Source: Gymnogyps californianus (lineage: Eukaryota > Chordata > Aves > Accipitriformes > Cathartidae). From it: 64,000 bases of DNA. A program made the position numbers and the translations under genes. Below the pieces are notes generated by a model. The model worked only from the letters and a program-made list of their open reading frames with translations, was not told the origin of the DNA and made no database searches. Shown in pieces: positions 12,991 through 25,085 of the stretch (position 1 is the first letter of the stretch; every line of letters starts with the position of its first letter). Location of the stretch: the NCBI RefSeq assembly GCF_018139145.2, contig NC_059471.1:101682914-101746913 (forward strand). Reading direction: 5' to 3'.

Positions 12991-14170
12991 AACAAAGCAA
13001 ACAATAAAAATGGGAAGTCTTAGAGGGGAAGAAACTCAGCACTCAGGAGGGCTGGAGCCAAGTGGTAGAATGAAGCAGGTAGATCTGTATGGCAAACCAC
13101 GACAGCCCAAAGGAGGAGAACCTCAATTTTCTTACAACAGTTCCTGATTATCTAACTTGGGGTGATGTCCCTTGATGTCTCTTACTGATAACGAAGATTC
13201 CTGTCAGTATCTGAGTCCTCCGTGATGCTGAGATAACTACACTAAACCTGCTGACAGGCAATGTTTTTATTGTTGTCCAGGCCAAAGCCATAATGAATGC
13301 ATATATGAGGTCTTATCAAAGATGCAGAATGTTACTTTTGTTATTTAAAAAATGCCTGAAGTAAATGCTAGCATTGGCCAAAAGCAAATCCAGGGGTAGC
13401 AGGATTTGAAGGCATTGCAGTCACAAGGGGATACGAAACCCTCCCCAGCAGCCATCAAAACGAGTACTTTTCCCAACTTAGAGCCGTGGCATGCACATAA
13501 CAATTTCGAAAAGGCCTTCACAGTTTTCTTACTGAATAATAGAGAAACTAAGCATAATGCTCCACTATGTCTTCATAAAATGTTTTAATTCTCTGTGGAC
13601 AAGCTGTAGGGATTTTTTTATTTTTTCCATTCCCTTGTTTCTTGGCATTGCAGTAGCAGATTATTTTTAAAGGGTTCTGGTTCGCAATATGGAATTGATC
13701 TAATGCTAGCTTCCACCACAAAGCGTGGGATTTTACGATCTGCCTAGGGGATCTGAGCACCCAGTTCTCTTTAATTTTAACAAGCACTGTTGATCAGATT
13801 CCTGTGGCAGTTTTGGAAGAGTCAGCCACAATTTCTAAGCCTCTCTGAACTAACACCCTTTAGAAAGTACAGATAACGTACCAGCAGTCATGTAGATCAG
13901 ATAAACTGTAACTGTCAGGGGTAACCTCCTTTTTTTACAAACAAAGTGTAGATCATTTAAATATAAATTAATTTTTTTTCCGAAAGCTTTGAGCAGTTGC
14001 CACAGAGGGAATGCATCCAGCACCAGGCAGTTGTGAGGTTATACATCTCGCTCTCTGGGAACATATCTATCTTCAGATATGGACAGCTAAAGTGTTTTAG
14101 TGCCATTTGGTGTGTTCGAGTGCTATCTGAAATGAGGAGTACACCTTTTCTCAACACATATGCTCAGTAA

Positions 14171-14299
<129 letters not shown>

Positions 14300-17200
14300 T
14301 GAGCTAACAACAGCATTTGCAGAAGGCCAAGTTGATGGTTTAGTATAGGGATTCATCACCAGTCTCATGAAACGCAGCAATATCCAATGCATGTGGAGTA
14401 GTGGGTATGTTTTAAGCCAAGGCTGTCCTACGAATGTTTTTAATTATGCCTTCCCAAAGCCTTATTTTTCATGGGTGTCCAGCTGATCTAGAATATGACT
14501 TGCATTGCGTTTCTAAAGTATCTACCCAGGGATGAGTTGGATCATACCCAAAAGCTGACAGCAGGGATGCTGGTAAAAGGTGGGCAGCGTATACCTTACG
14601 CATCATTTCTTGCTAGTCTTGCCTTTCAGATGTTAAGAGGATTTTAAAGCATTGGAAACCAATATGTCATTGATCTAACTTTTCAAGCTCAGCCACCCTG
14701 CAAAAACAAATAAATGTCTGAGAGAGGACACCTGGTTGCTGCCTTGTGGAGTTCACTGTACCGCATGCTGTCATATAGCTTAGGAGCACCCATTTTCACA
14801 GCCAGCCAATCTTTCCTCTTTTTTTTTCTTTCTTTTTTTAAGAGTTAAGTATAAGGAGGAGATGAATGGCTTGATACCTCCAGGGGAATACCCGCTCCTT
14901 TCACAGAGGCGGTTTTTTTGTTCGGGTGGTGAGGGCAGGCTGTTTTGTTTGCGGGGTGAAGTGAAGTGAGGGTGGAGCAGATCTGCGGTGATAGATGCTT
15001 CTGCAGCACATGGGCTGCCTGTTACGAGGCAATCGTTAACCTCAGTCACTAGCCTGAATGGGGCATTTTCATATTTTTATCAAAATGCCCTGATGTAAAT
15101 TGAGGTTTGTGGTTAGTTTCTTGCACTTGTCCCGCACGCTTGGCAGAAGTTCTGGCTGTTGCTTAAGTGGAATCGTTCCGGGAGCAGAGAGCAGCAGGAT
15201 TCAAACATGCACTAGAGAATAAGACTTGCAGCTCAGGTTTGCTTAACTGGGGTGGTAGGGGAAGAAAAGTTTGAAACTTCAACTAAAATAGCTTAGAAAA
15301 CTCATGTCTTGCCTGTGCATTTTCTTCTGGAGCCTTCATTTGTCTGAGTTGCATCATGATGCTGCATGCATTTAGTGGAAAAATCTGACCTATATTTTTT
15401 GGATTTGAGGCCAGACTTTAAAACAAATACTGCTGTCGGGGTAAGGCTTCTTGTTTAGTTTGTATTTATTTTTTTTTAAATTGTGGTTGAATTGTCCCTG
15501 AAAAATATCCCCGGTGAACCAAGCAGCTGTGCACATAAAAAAAGATATTTGTGTATGCAAGTTCCAGATTTGCATATGCAATTACCTGGGCATGTTCATA
15601 GTTTGCAGCCAACAAATAAGCTTTAGTTTTTTGAATATGAGTCTGCTAGAATGGTAAGAAACAAAATCATCCTGCAGGCATACCTACTGTTTTAAATCAA
15701 TTCTTCAGTTGGTATAATAGTTAATATTTAATAAGATTCTACATTTTAAAAAGGAAGTAGAGATATAATACATACTGAAGCAACATACGTATCTTCCCGG
15801 CTCAAGTGTATGTAAAAGCTTCCTTGTAAATAATTTCACTTTGTCGTAGGCCAATCATCAGCTGCGTAGTGGAGGAGGCTTTGTGCGTGTCAGGAGAAGA
15901 GGTCAGACTCCCCCCTCAGCAGGAATGCACAGCTCCTTTTATCGCTAAGTCATTCGTGACGCAGCGTAGAAGGGATTATGCTCCTTTCATTTTTAAGTGG
16001 GCTGCAAAGTCCTTTGGTTTGACTTCTCACCAAGAGTTTCTGAATCGCAACGGCTGTTGCAATCAGTCTGGTATCTCCTCTCCTCTTTATGCGTTTCACT
16101 GAGACACGGATTGGCCTGACGAGACACACCACAGGCTGTGAAGGAAAAAAGAAGTGCATTCTCCATTCGGAGACAGTTCTGGCGGGTTTGAGCTGTACAT
16201 TTATTTTTCTATACTCTCGCTCAGTGGGTGTATCCTATTTTGCATTGATTCAATTAGATCAGTTACATGCATAGCCTGTAAAAAAAACAGATTGCAGGGC
16301 TGTTACCTGCACAAACTCACATACGAGATTTGCGGTTAGACCTATCGCAACATGCATGCTGTGTACTGAAGGGATTTAAAAAGATATCAGCCTTCTTGTA
16401 TTGAGACTAGAATCAAAATAAAAACTGCTAGATTAGAGTGTTTCTAGTTTCAGTAATTGATATTTGGGAACATTCGTGCTTACTGATCCATGACTCACTC
16501 ACTTGCTTGAGCTAAAGGAATTACAGAAATACTGAGATATATTTTCTAAGATGTCCCGATTCAAAAGAAACCTGTGGAAGACAGTAATGGCAACAAAATT
16601 ATATACTGCTGTCTTACAAAGATCTAGAAAAAACATGCTGAAGTCCAAAACCAACTCCAGCAACAGTTTTTGATTAATTTACTTTATGTTTATAACGGTT
16701 CTCAGACAGTCAGAATTCTAGTGAGTGCCTGCATTCTCTGTGAAAAACGCTGGAAGGTAAGGGGCCAGTTCTGAGGATGGAGGCCATCTGAGACAAAAAT
16801 CAGAACTTCACACCAGGACGATCTTTAGTGAACTTTACAGGACATAGAAATACCTGGTTTTTAAAACTGTTAAGATTGGTTAACTTAAGAAATAACAGAA
16901 ACATTTTCTTTTGTCTTCAGAGAATGTCAGATCAAGACCAGTTTCTGAGCCAGCATTAGATGGGTTCTCAAAGTGGGTTTTTTTAATGCAAAAGGACAGC
17001 CTCTTCAACTAGGCATGCTTGGGAAAAAACTTCAAAAAGTAATACAAAGCAGGATTTGAAATCATTTTTGGAAAACAGAAAAATACTCAAACCAAAGGCT
17101 CCAAAAGCAAATATGCAAAGCACAGACTTTTTGGCTCACTGGGATGTGTGGAGATGTCATGATAGGTGACGATAGCACAGTATGTATTATCACACGTGCC

Positions 17201-17594
17201 ACCTTCACTCTGCACAAAGACCTGGAGACTTTGGGTTCTTGCACATCCCATTTGTACATTTGGTCGCAGTTACTGTGATGGCCGGGTCTTTGCCTAGCAG
17301 CATATTTGCCTATTTAACTACCAGATTTGCATTTACAATTGTGATAATTACTCTTGTGCAGGACTTACACCATTGTCCTTTTTTTGCCGTTGAATTTCTG
17401 GCTGTGCCTATCCAGATGATACTTCTCATCAAATTGTCATGGCTTGTAGAGAGAGCCAAGGTACTTAAGAATCTGGCTGTTCCCCCATTGCTTTCATTAT
17501 GTATTTCTAAAATCTCTTTTGAACTTAGCATTTTTATTCTCTAGCTCTGAATAAATGCTTATTTTCAAAATTTTTTATAAAAAGAAATAATACT

Positions 17595-17670
17595 GCTCCG
17601 TCAGAGAGAAGGGCAAGATGACCTAACCCATCATTTTCTTCTCCAACTTCTATGATTCTATGATTCATAA
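17595..17670 (+). mobile_element. CR1 LINE 3'-end fragment
   Basis: The stretch reads as a diverged CR1 3' terminus. A 'GATGACCTAACCCATCATTTT' type segment is followed by CTCCAACTTCTATGATTCTATGATTC. CR1 elements end without poly(A) in a short direct repeat of the ATTCTATG(A) type, and two copies are visible here (about 17649-17666). CR1 is the dominant retrotransposon of birds and is common in other sauropsids, which supports the organism call. Only the last 70-80 bases remain, as usual for 5'-truncated CR1 copies. Confidence 0.75.
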
Positions 17671-19074
17671 AGCAATTTATGTTTTTATGAGCTAAGTCCA
17701 TGGGGAAAATCATTAGCAGTAACCAGATCAAGAGTAGTGCTCCTGATGAAAATACTTTTGGTTAGGAAACTTGGTAGAAATAGTATGACTCTTAAATTAA
17801 ATATTTCCCTTAGGCCATTTGACCTACTGTGTACGTCTGCTGAAAAATTAGGTTTTTCTTCTTTTGAAAGCTTCTTTCTGTTTTTCTCATTGAATTGTTT
17901 TAACCTACATAACTCTGAAAAATTCACTAATGGACCAGGTGCCTGAAAATGGCGCAAAATGAGAAGGCTACATGGATTTAGCCCCAGTGGGCCTGAGACG
18001 TCCAAGGTTAAGCTGGGCATTAAATGTGATTATCCCGTATTGGATATGTGGTTTTCCCAAATACTTTTTTGGCATCCTTATATCAAAGGGCAGGATGCTG
18101 AGGAGTGCAGAGAGAGAGAATAATATTGCTGAGCAGGATTTCAGAAGGAGCTTAAAATCCGCTGGCCCAAGAAGCGCCTTTTTAGGAATGGAAATGTCCT
18201 TTTGCCTCCTGGCAAAGCTAGCTGGGGGGGGAGGGGGGCAGGCAGGAACACCTTTGGTCAACTGCAATTAAGGACACTCTCAGACTCTGATCTGAAGTGA
18301 TCCCGTCTCACTTGTAAAGTTCACGGAAAGCCCATGGCCTGTAGCTGTTCTGAAGGAAATCTTCAAATGCCCTCTTGCCCAGCCTGAGGTCTTTTTTAGG
18401 GAATCCCCAAGGGCTGGATGTGTTAAGTGCACCTGATCTGCTTATCCTTTCCCCTGCCCTGTCCAACCTTTGCCCACAGACCTTAGACTCCCAGAGGAGC
18501 CTCTGGGAGGACAGTCGGCAGAGCCCGCGAGGGGCCAGCATCCCCTGTCCCGTGGCAGAAGCGAGGAAGACTCTGCACATGTCAGGCTGGGGAGGGATGA
18601 TTCCTCTGAGGGTTTCACATCACTTCCACCTTCAGTCTTTCATGCAAGGAAAAGCCAAACCGTTCTCCAAAAAACCTTTTCATCTCAGTGAGCTGAAATA
18701 ATACTAAATGCCTTCATTTCTTGCTTGCTTTCTGCTGCAAGTGCCTCCATCTGTTGGAAACTGAGACTACCATGTACCAACGAACAGTTCAGAAACCATG
18801 AAAAAATGAATCATCGTGTTATTGGAAGAGACCCACCATATAAATTTCAGTGATGGTTTAGCAAATCCTTCCATTCACCTGGAGATTTACAGTGCCTACA
18901 GGTTACTTAGCAGAAAACATGTAGAGGAAAGGATCGTGCTTGCAAGTCCATATAACAGAAATGCAGCTGGGACTCTCTTCCTTTGCTAGCAGTAGCTGTG
19001 TGCTCCGCAGCACACCACTCTCAGTATCACAACCCAACTTTGCTAATCGCTTTTTAAAAAATCTTGGCTACGGT

Positions 19075-19130
19075 ACTTGCCTCTGAGAGCTTCCAACCTA
19101 AATAGACTGTGTACAGACAAAAGAAAGGGA
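19075..19130 (+). mobile_element. Possible ancient amniote repeat relic
   Basis: 'GAGAGCTTCCAACCTAAATA' followed by GACTGTGTACAGACAAAAG resembles a widespread sauropsid repeat segment of the form 'agagcttacaatctaaatagac...agacaaaag'. The same family may be represented near 60770-60905. The family name is not certain to me. Confidence 0.3.
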
Positions 19131-19420
19131 TGGGCCGCAAGAAAAGCCGACGGTTGCGCACTGCCAGGTCTGTGCCTGTGTGTTTGTGTCCCTGCGTCCT
19201 ATTGTCTGGGTGACACTGACGTGGGCGGACTAGAGCTTAAATTATGGGTGCACTCTGGGGACATTTGTAGTTGGTTTGTGCAATGGTTATGTGCAAGTAT
19301 GTGGCGGCTGGGGGAAGTTACAAAACATCGCTAGCTCAAATTCACACAATGTGACTTGGTACGTTGCTGTCTCTAAATGGGTACGGGGATGTAGGGGCTC
19401 GCTGTTGGTTTCCTTTCTCT

Positions 19421-19438
19421 GTGTGTGTGTGTGTGTGT
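19421..19438. repeat. (GT)9 microsatellite
   Basis: Nine perfect GT units in intron. Confidence 0.9.
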
Positions 19439-19868
19439 CTCATCGAAGGATGGACAAAGAAGAGCAATTGAATCCCTTTAAATGAAATAAAGCGGTATAG
19501 TATTGCAAGGGCATGCTTGCAGACCGAAGGAGCTGTTTCTGAACAGGGAGGACAGTCCTAGCAGCCCCTCAGCAGCCAGGCCAGCTCTGCAGTCCCCCGG
19601 AGCGGCAAGGGAACAACAGCCTAAAATGTACATCCTGCGGTTCGGCACGTCTCCCCCCACTGTGAAAGCTGTGCATGCCACCAGCCCATTTTTCATAATG
19701 AAAGTACACAAAGAGCGAAAGAGCAGAGCGCAGTTTGTCCCTTTGTGAGTTGTGTTTTCTGAAGAAAAGTGAAGAGTGAGGGGGAAATCGGCCTGTTTCC
19801 ATTATGCACGCGCTTTCACACAACCATGCTGAACTACTCCACTGATATAGCACTGGGCCTTCTGGCTT

Positions 19869-19930
19869 AGCACAGGACCGTATAGCACAGGACCATATAG
19901 CACAGGAACATCACATGGCACAGGACCACC
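19869..19930. repeat. 15-base tandem repeat (AGCACAGGACCATAT units)
   Basis: Three consecutive units beginning AGCACAGGA start at 19869, 19884 and 19899, followed by a further GGCACAGGACCA copy at about 19917. The period is exactly 15 for the first three units. It is a minisatellite-like local duplication with no evident coding role. Confidence 0.75.
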
Positions 19931-21500
19931 TGACACTGGATGTTAAAAGTTTGGCTGCAGAACGGGACCAGAGGTTGCATGTCTGGACGCAGTCAGCTCT
20001 GCAGAGCATCCGTGGGCACCTCCACAATTCTTGGGTCCCAGAAAGACATCGCTGTGCCCCATGTCCCGGCTGCTCGGCAAGCCCCTTCTCCTCCGTGAGG
20101 GGATGGTGGAGCAGCCCCCTTGGGGCAGGGGCAGCTCTGTGCTGGGGTTGGCCCCCTTGCAGCGGCTGGCGGGGCTGGCACAGCACCAGCTTCTTGCCTG
20201 AGGTCTCAGAGTCCCCTCGCCTGACCACCCTGGGGGGCTTTCACTGGCAGCAGGAACCTGAAGCAAAGCACATGTTCTCAAGCAGTTGGTTTCAGATTGG
20301 AAATCATACCAGCAGGCATGCTGCCCAAGAGCTGAAAAGACCAGTAAAAGCAAAGACCAGTAGCTGCTGTAACTACCCCAGTGCAAAGATCCCTCAATGC
20401 AGACAAGGTCCAGGCAAGACCTGCCTCATATGGACTTTAAATGGCTAGCAGCTACCCGCAGCTCCTAAAAGCAGTGCTGGTTGTTCTCCATCAGATGTGC
20501 AAAGGATTCTGAAATTTATATGAATGCTTGGCACTCCCTGGAGTAACGGTGATGGGGGGGATCCTTTTTGTCCTACTCAATGGGTAGGACCTCAATAGGT
20601 TTTTAATACCAGCATCCTTGAGGTTTCATGGTACAGATGCTTCTTTTCCATATGGAAAAGATGCAACAGCATTATTTTCCCTGGCATTTATCAGTCTCAC
20701 TGCTGAGTCAGTCAGGAGAGTTGATGTTGGGTGACAGGGGGCAGGGAATTTGTCATTTTATTTCAATAAAATTGTCAAATATGTGCAGTATGAAATCTTG
20801 TGTCAAGACTGCTTTTCTGGGAGTGTGGTAGCTTGTATATATTTGTTTGCCTAGTTATTTGGCTGTTTTTTCAAAGATATACAGAAGTGTTGACAGGACA
20901 AGCTCCTTCCTCGCATAGAACAGGTAAACAGGAAATCAGAGTTGCTGCGATGTGGGCCAGGAACGGCGGTATGACTGGCCCAGTCCTATAGAAATTATTT
21001 CAGCTCCTTTTTTAAGTCACTTACTTAATCCCACAGAGCTCTTTTTCCACCCCCCTTGAATTAGTGTGATTTTAAATTGAGAACAGGTAGGTAGTTATTT
21101 TTCATTTCTTTCACTTTTTTTGTCTTTGTCAACCTTTTTTTTTGCACTTAATAGTCATTATTTTATTGCCTAGTGGTTGAAACGCTACAAAGACTGTGGT
21201 GAATACTTTTAAGTGTTTACCTGTATTTGCATGGTGGGATTTTCAAGGGATATACAGCCTCAGTCTAGCTCTGCTGAAATCAGTGGGCGAGTACTCTGTA
21301 ACTGTGACAAAAGCAGAATTAGGTGAATGTATATTACCTTTGAAAATGCTTCCTAAGCAGTCAGTAGGTCTGACTTTCTCCTGTGAACTATGCTTACTGA
21401 CAAAGAATTTGTAGCTGTTAAGATCGGTGAAAAAGTCTTTTGGGGAGGAGCATTTTTCATAGAAATATGAAAAAAGACTGCATAGATGCCACTTGTATTT

Positions 21501-21515
21501 TGTGTGTGTGTGTGT
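21501..21515. repeat. (TG)n microsatellite
   Basis: A short, nearly perfect TG run in intron. Confidence 0.8.
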
Positions 21516-23949
21516 ATGTAAAGAAAAGCATTAATATCCAGCACCCTGGGAAGTAGGTTGGCCATAGGGGATGTGACTATATGCTGGTCCCCACTGAAGA
21601 CCCTAGTTCACTGACACGCCAAGTCTCTTTCCAGTGAAGTCAGCTGGTGTTGCTCTGAATCAAAGCCTTCTGAATCTGGTCCTTCATCCATCATGTTTCT
21701 TCAGCAAGGAAGGACTTTTGAACGGCAGCCATTAAACGTGAGCGAACAAAAGATTTGAAGCAGCTGCTGGGGCTTTGCATGAGCTGGGGAAGGATGGACT
21801 TGTCGTTGAAACCGTGCAGTGGAGCTGCCTACTGTGGTCATACAGCCCTTACCCTTCCCAGAAGGAGGTTAGCTAGCAAAGCTGGGCTGTTGGAGCATCA
21901 GTTGGCAATCCCACTGTCCCTCCAGGGTTGGCCACCGAATGCCAACTGCACTGCTGGCAGATGGGAAAGTTTCCTTCAGGGATGCGCTGGAGGGCAGCAG
22001 GACCTACCTGCACACAACCTCTGCAACCTGCGTCCTTCACCCTGCTCTCCACAGGAGGTGGGAGAGAGGGCCTTCTCTTCCTCAGGCTCCTAAGGGAGCT
22101 GGGAGAAGGGGGAGGGAAACTTTCACCCTGCATGGAGTGGTCAGATGCTCCCGTTTGCCGAACAAGCTTTTGGCAGTGCAGGACCTTTTCTGAAGTCTCT
22201 GTTTTTGAGGAGTTGCCTTACTTACGGGTTTACCAAAACAACACATGTCTAAGAGAAAGGCTGGAGGAAGCTGTGCGGCACTTTCGGTGAACAGCCCTAT
22301 TTTCTTCTTGGAATATAACTGGAAGGGGTGAAAATCCATCTGCGCTGCAGTCCCTCCCAGCTTTGCCTGCCCTGGATTATCAGAAGGTGCAGTAGTTTCC
22401 TCCTTGCAGGCCCATACAAAAACACTGCAGGCTTTTGCTTCATCCTCTGTCACTCATTGTGAAGAAGGCAAAAAGGACTTTTGCTCTGCATCTCCATTTG
22501 TGCCCTTTCGCTTTGCTCGTCCGATGCACTTGGGAATTGTAATGAGTAAATGCATTTTCTATTAGTGTTAATGATAAATCTTGGTCAGACTGTTCCTGTG
22601 TCAGCGCTGCACGGGTCTGTGCAAAACGTGAGGGAGAGCAATGCTTGGGAAAGGCCATCTTGACTCTGCTTCTGAATTGTAAGAGAAGGAGTTGTCTGTT
22701 GTATGAGGGCACAATGCACTTGTTAATAACTGAAACACATCCTAAAGAGAGGGAAAGATGGAAACTTCTCTCTTGCCTTCTTTAATCATGGAACAGATAA
22801 GGAACAGCCTGTAAAAATGGGAGGAGACACGAGAAAGAATTTAACCAGCCATAAATGAAAAGCTGATTTTTTTTTTTTTAATAGTGCCTGACCTTTATTC
22901 TTCCTTTGCAGAGTGTTGTAGTTTGAGTCCATTAAGCGCGACATGCATCAGGCCATCTTCTCAAGGCTGACCAGTCCAGAAAAGCCAGGCTGTGTCATAA
23001 CCTTAGCACATAAAGCTGCAGAAAAATTTAGGTGACAGTGTTGATTTAATTATTAAGGATTCTGTTTGTCTGAGTCTGTCTGCCTCTCCTACCTACACCC
23101 TGCATTATGGGCTGTTCTTCATTACCTGCTCTACCTATCTTCGCAATCTAGCCGCAAACAGTTTTGGTTGACCACACCACTTCCCTCTTGAAAGTTAATA
23201 CTGTTTGACTCATTCTGTACTGCTAACACCAAGCCAAAGAAAACAAGCCAAAGAATAACCTGCTTGTATGCAGTTTGGAAACTTCTCAGAGGCCCTGCTT
23301 TCAAAATGCTATACAGTAGCTTACTATATCTCTCTGCAGCTGCAAAGAAAATGAGGAAAGCAAAAAATGGTTCAAGAACCTAAAATAAAGACTAGGCAGA
23401 ACCACACGAAATTTATGAGCTTTCAGTGAACTGCAGTCCTGTGTAGGCACAATGGAGCATTAGTACAGAGGAGGGACTGCTTAGTAACCTACAGATTAAA
23501 ATATCCAAACTCATTTCTTTGGAAAAACAGGTATTTTCAACTATTGTGTGGAAACACCAGTCACCAGACTTGGTAAAAGCAAAGGTCTTTAGTTCAAGGG
23601 AAGCTCGTAGCCTGGCTATATACTTTTTTTGGACAGGAGCAAAGTTTTTTACAAGTTGTCAAAGTCTGAATGGTCAGCATCCATGGGGAGTAAATTTACT
23701 TTTGTGTTGCCAAATTCCCCTGGTTTACCTAAACAGTGGGCCACAGGACTTGACCTTTAAGTTGCAGGTCCCTTGTTCAACTCTGTCTTGAGGCTGAATG
23801 ATGGAGACCTTTTACTGTCTAGAGATATTTCGGGGGACTGATGAAATGGGTTTCTGTCTAAGCTATTTCTCTGATCTCCAATACTGTGACGTTTGTGCAA
23901 CTTACTTTCCTGTTTGTTTGTCCTCTCAGAGGCACTGCAAAGGTGGCAA

Positions 23950-24090
23950 ATGCTTTCATCCCTCGCTTTTCCCATTCAGGCTGAGGGAGGGGGTCCAGAT
24001 TCATCTCACCTAAGCTTACACATTTGATTAAGGTGCCTGAATTAGGAGCCTGGTCCCCTGTATTCAGCAGAGAGACAACCTTCTCCCAAG
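23950..24090 (+). mobile_element. Ancient amniote repeat relic, family shared with 49490
   Basis: GATTCATCTCACCTAA at 23998-24013 matches GATTCATTTCACCTAA at 49494-49509 in 15 of 16 bases. Both are followed by diverged text of the same kind ('...TTAGACATC' / '...TTACACATT'). The 23998 copy continues 'AAGGTGCCTGAATTAGGAGC', a phrase typical of old sauropsid interspersed repeats. The exact family is not identified, so ends are approximate. Confidence 0.4.
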
Positions 24091-25004
24091 GACCACTCAA
24101 ATGGTGGCTCAGTCCTTGCTGGCTGAGCCTTGTGTTTCTGCAGTTTTTCTTTGGACAGAGGTGTCTTTTTGTGCCTGTATTTTTCTTGGTTGCTTGCTGA
24201 GCTGTTGGTTGGCTGGTTACGTCTCATTCTGCACCTACTCTTTCATACATATCTTCAACTATGATGTCTCAGCCCATGGCTGGAGGGTATTCTTATGGCG
24301 GTTTGTATGTGTGGGAAGATGCAAACTATAAAGAAACAAAAGAGGCTTTTGGCAATGAGATGCTTAAGTTGGGAGTCATTCAAACTTTGTCAAGGAGTCG
24401 GGATTTTTAAAGTATATACATTGACATGGGGGGAAGGGAAAAGAAAGCGAAGGGTATAATTTTGCAGACTAATTTAACTTTCATTAACAACTTCTCTCCA
24501 AACTCCTAACGCTCGGTTCCCTTACTTTTACTTCACTGCGATGACCTAATTCCTGGGGTGAACCCACAAAATAATTGCACTTCCACGACAGAAATAGAGG
24601 ACACACGTATGTCAGATTCATCACAAGTCTTGATGTATCCATGGCAAGCAAAAATAATTGTGTTTTAAGTGGAAATACGTTTGTGCATTGCTATTTGTTA
24701 GTACAGCACAGGCCTCACCAGCAGAGCTGGAGGGAGAGGAAGCATATTTCCTGCCTTGCAAAAATTGTCAAGATTGCTTTTTCTGGCTGTGGTACCTCAG
24801 GGTAGACGTGAGGCTTTTCATATGTTTGTCAGGAGGCAGGGAGAGAGCTGGAGGGACCCAGCCCGGAGGAGCCCACGGTCTCACAGTCAGTGTGCCGGCT
24901 GGAGCGAGGGAGACCAGCAGCCTCTGCTTGTCCCTTTTCCTGGGGACAATCCCTGCTGGAGCTCTCCTGATGCAGCTGGATAGTGAAACTGTGATGAAAA
25001 GGGC

Positions 25005-25085
25005 TCTCAGCCTGCAATTAGGGTACTCATCTGGAAAATAGGAAACTGAAGTTTGTTTTCTAGTACAGACCAGGCAAGAGGGGCT
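25005..25085 (+). mobile_element. Possible SINE head (MIR/CORE-SINE related)
   Basis: 'TTAGGGTACTCATCTGGAAA' and the following 'AGACCAGGCAAG' resemble the tRNA-derived head of MIR-type SINEs ('ggttagggcactcacctggga...'). The match is loose and no downstream core is clear. Confidence 0.35.

Noticed and set aside
19915..20448. 177-codon plus-strand open frame beginning in the 15-base tandem repeat
   Set aside because: The start lies in a minisatellite and the sequence is GC-rich with a competing frame on the other strand. No domain is visible.
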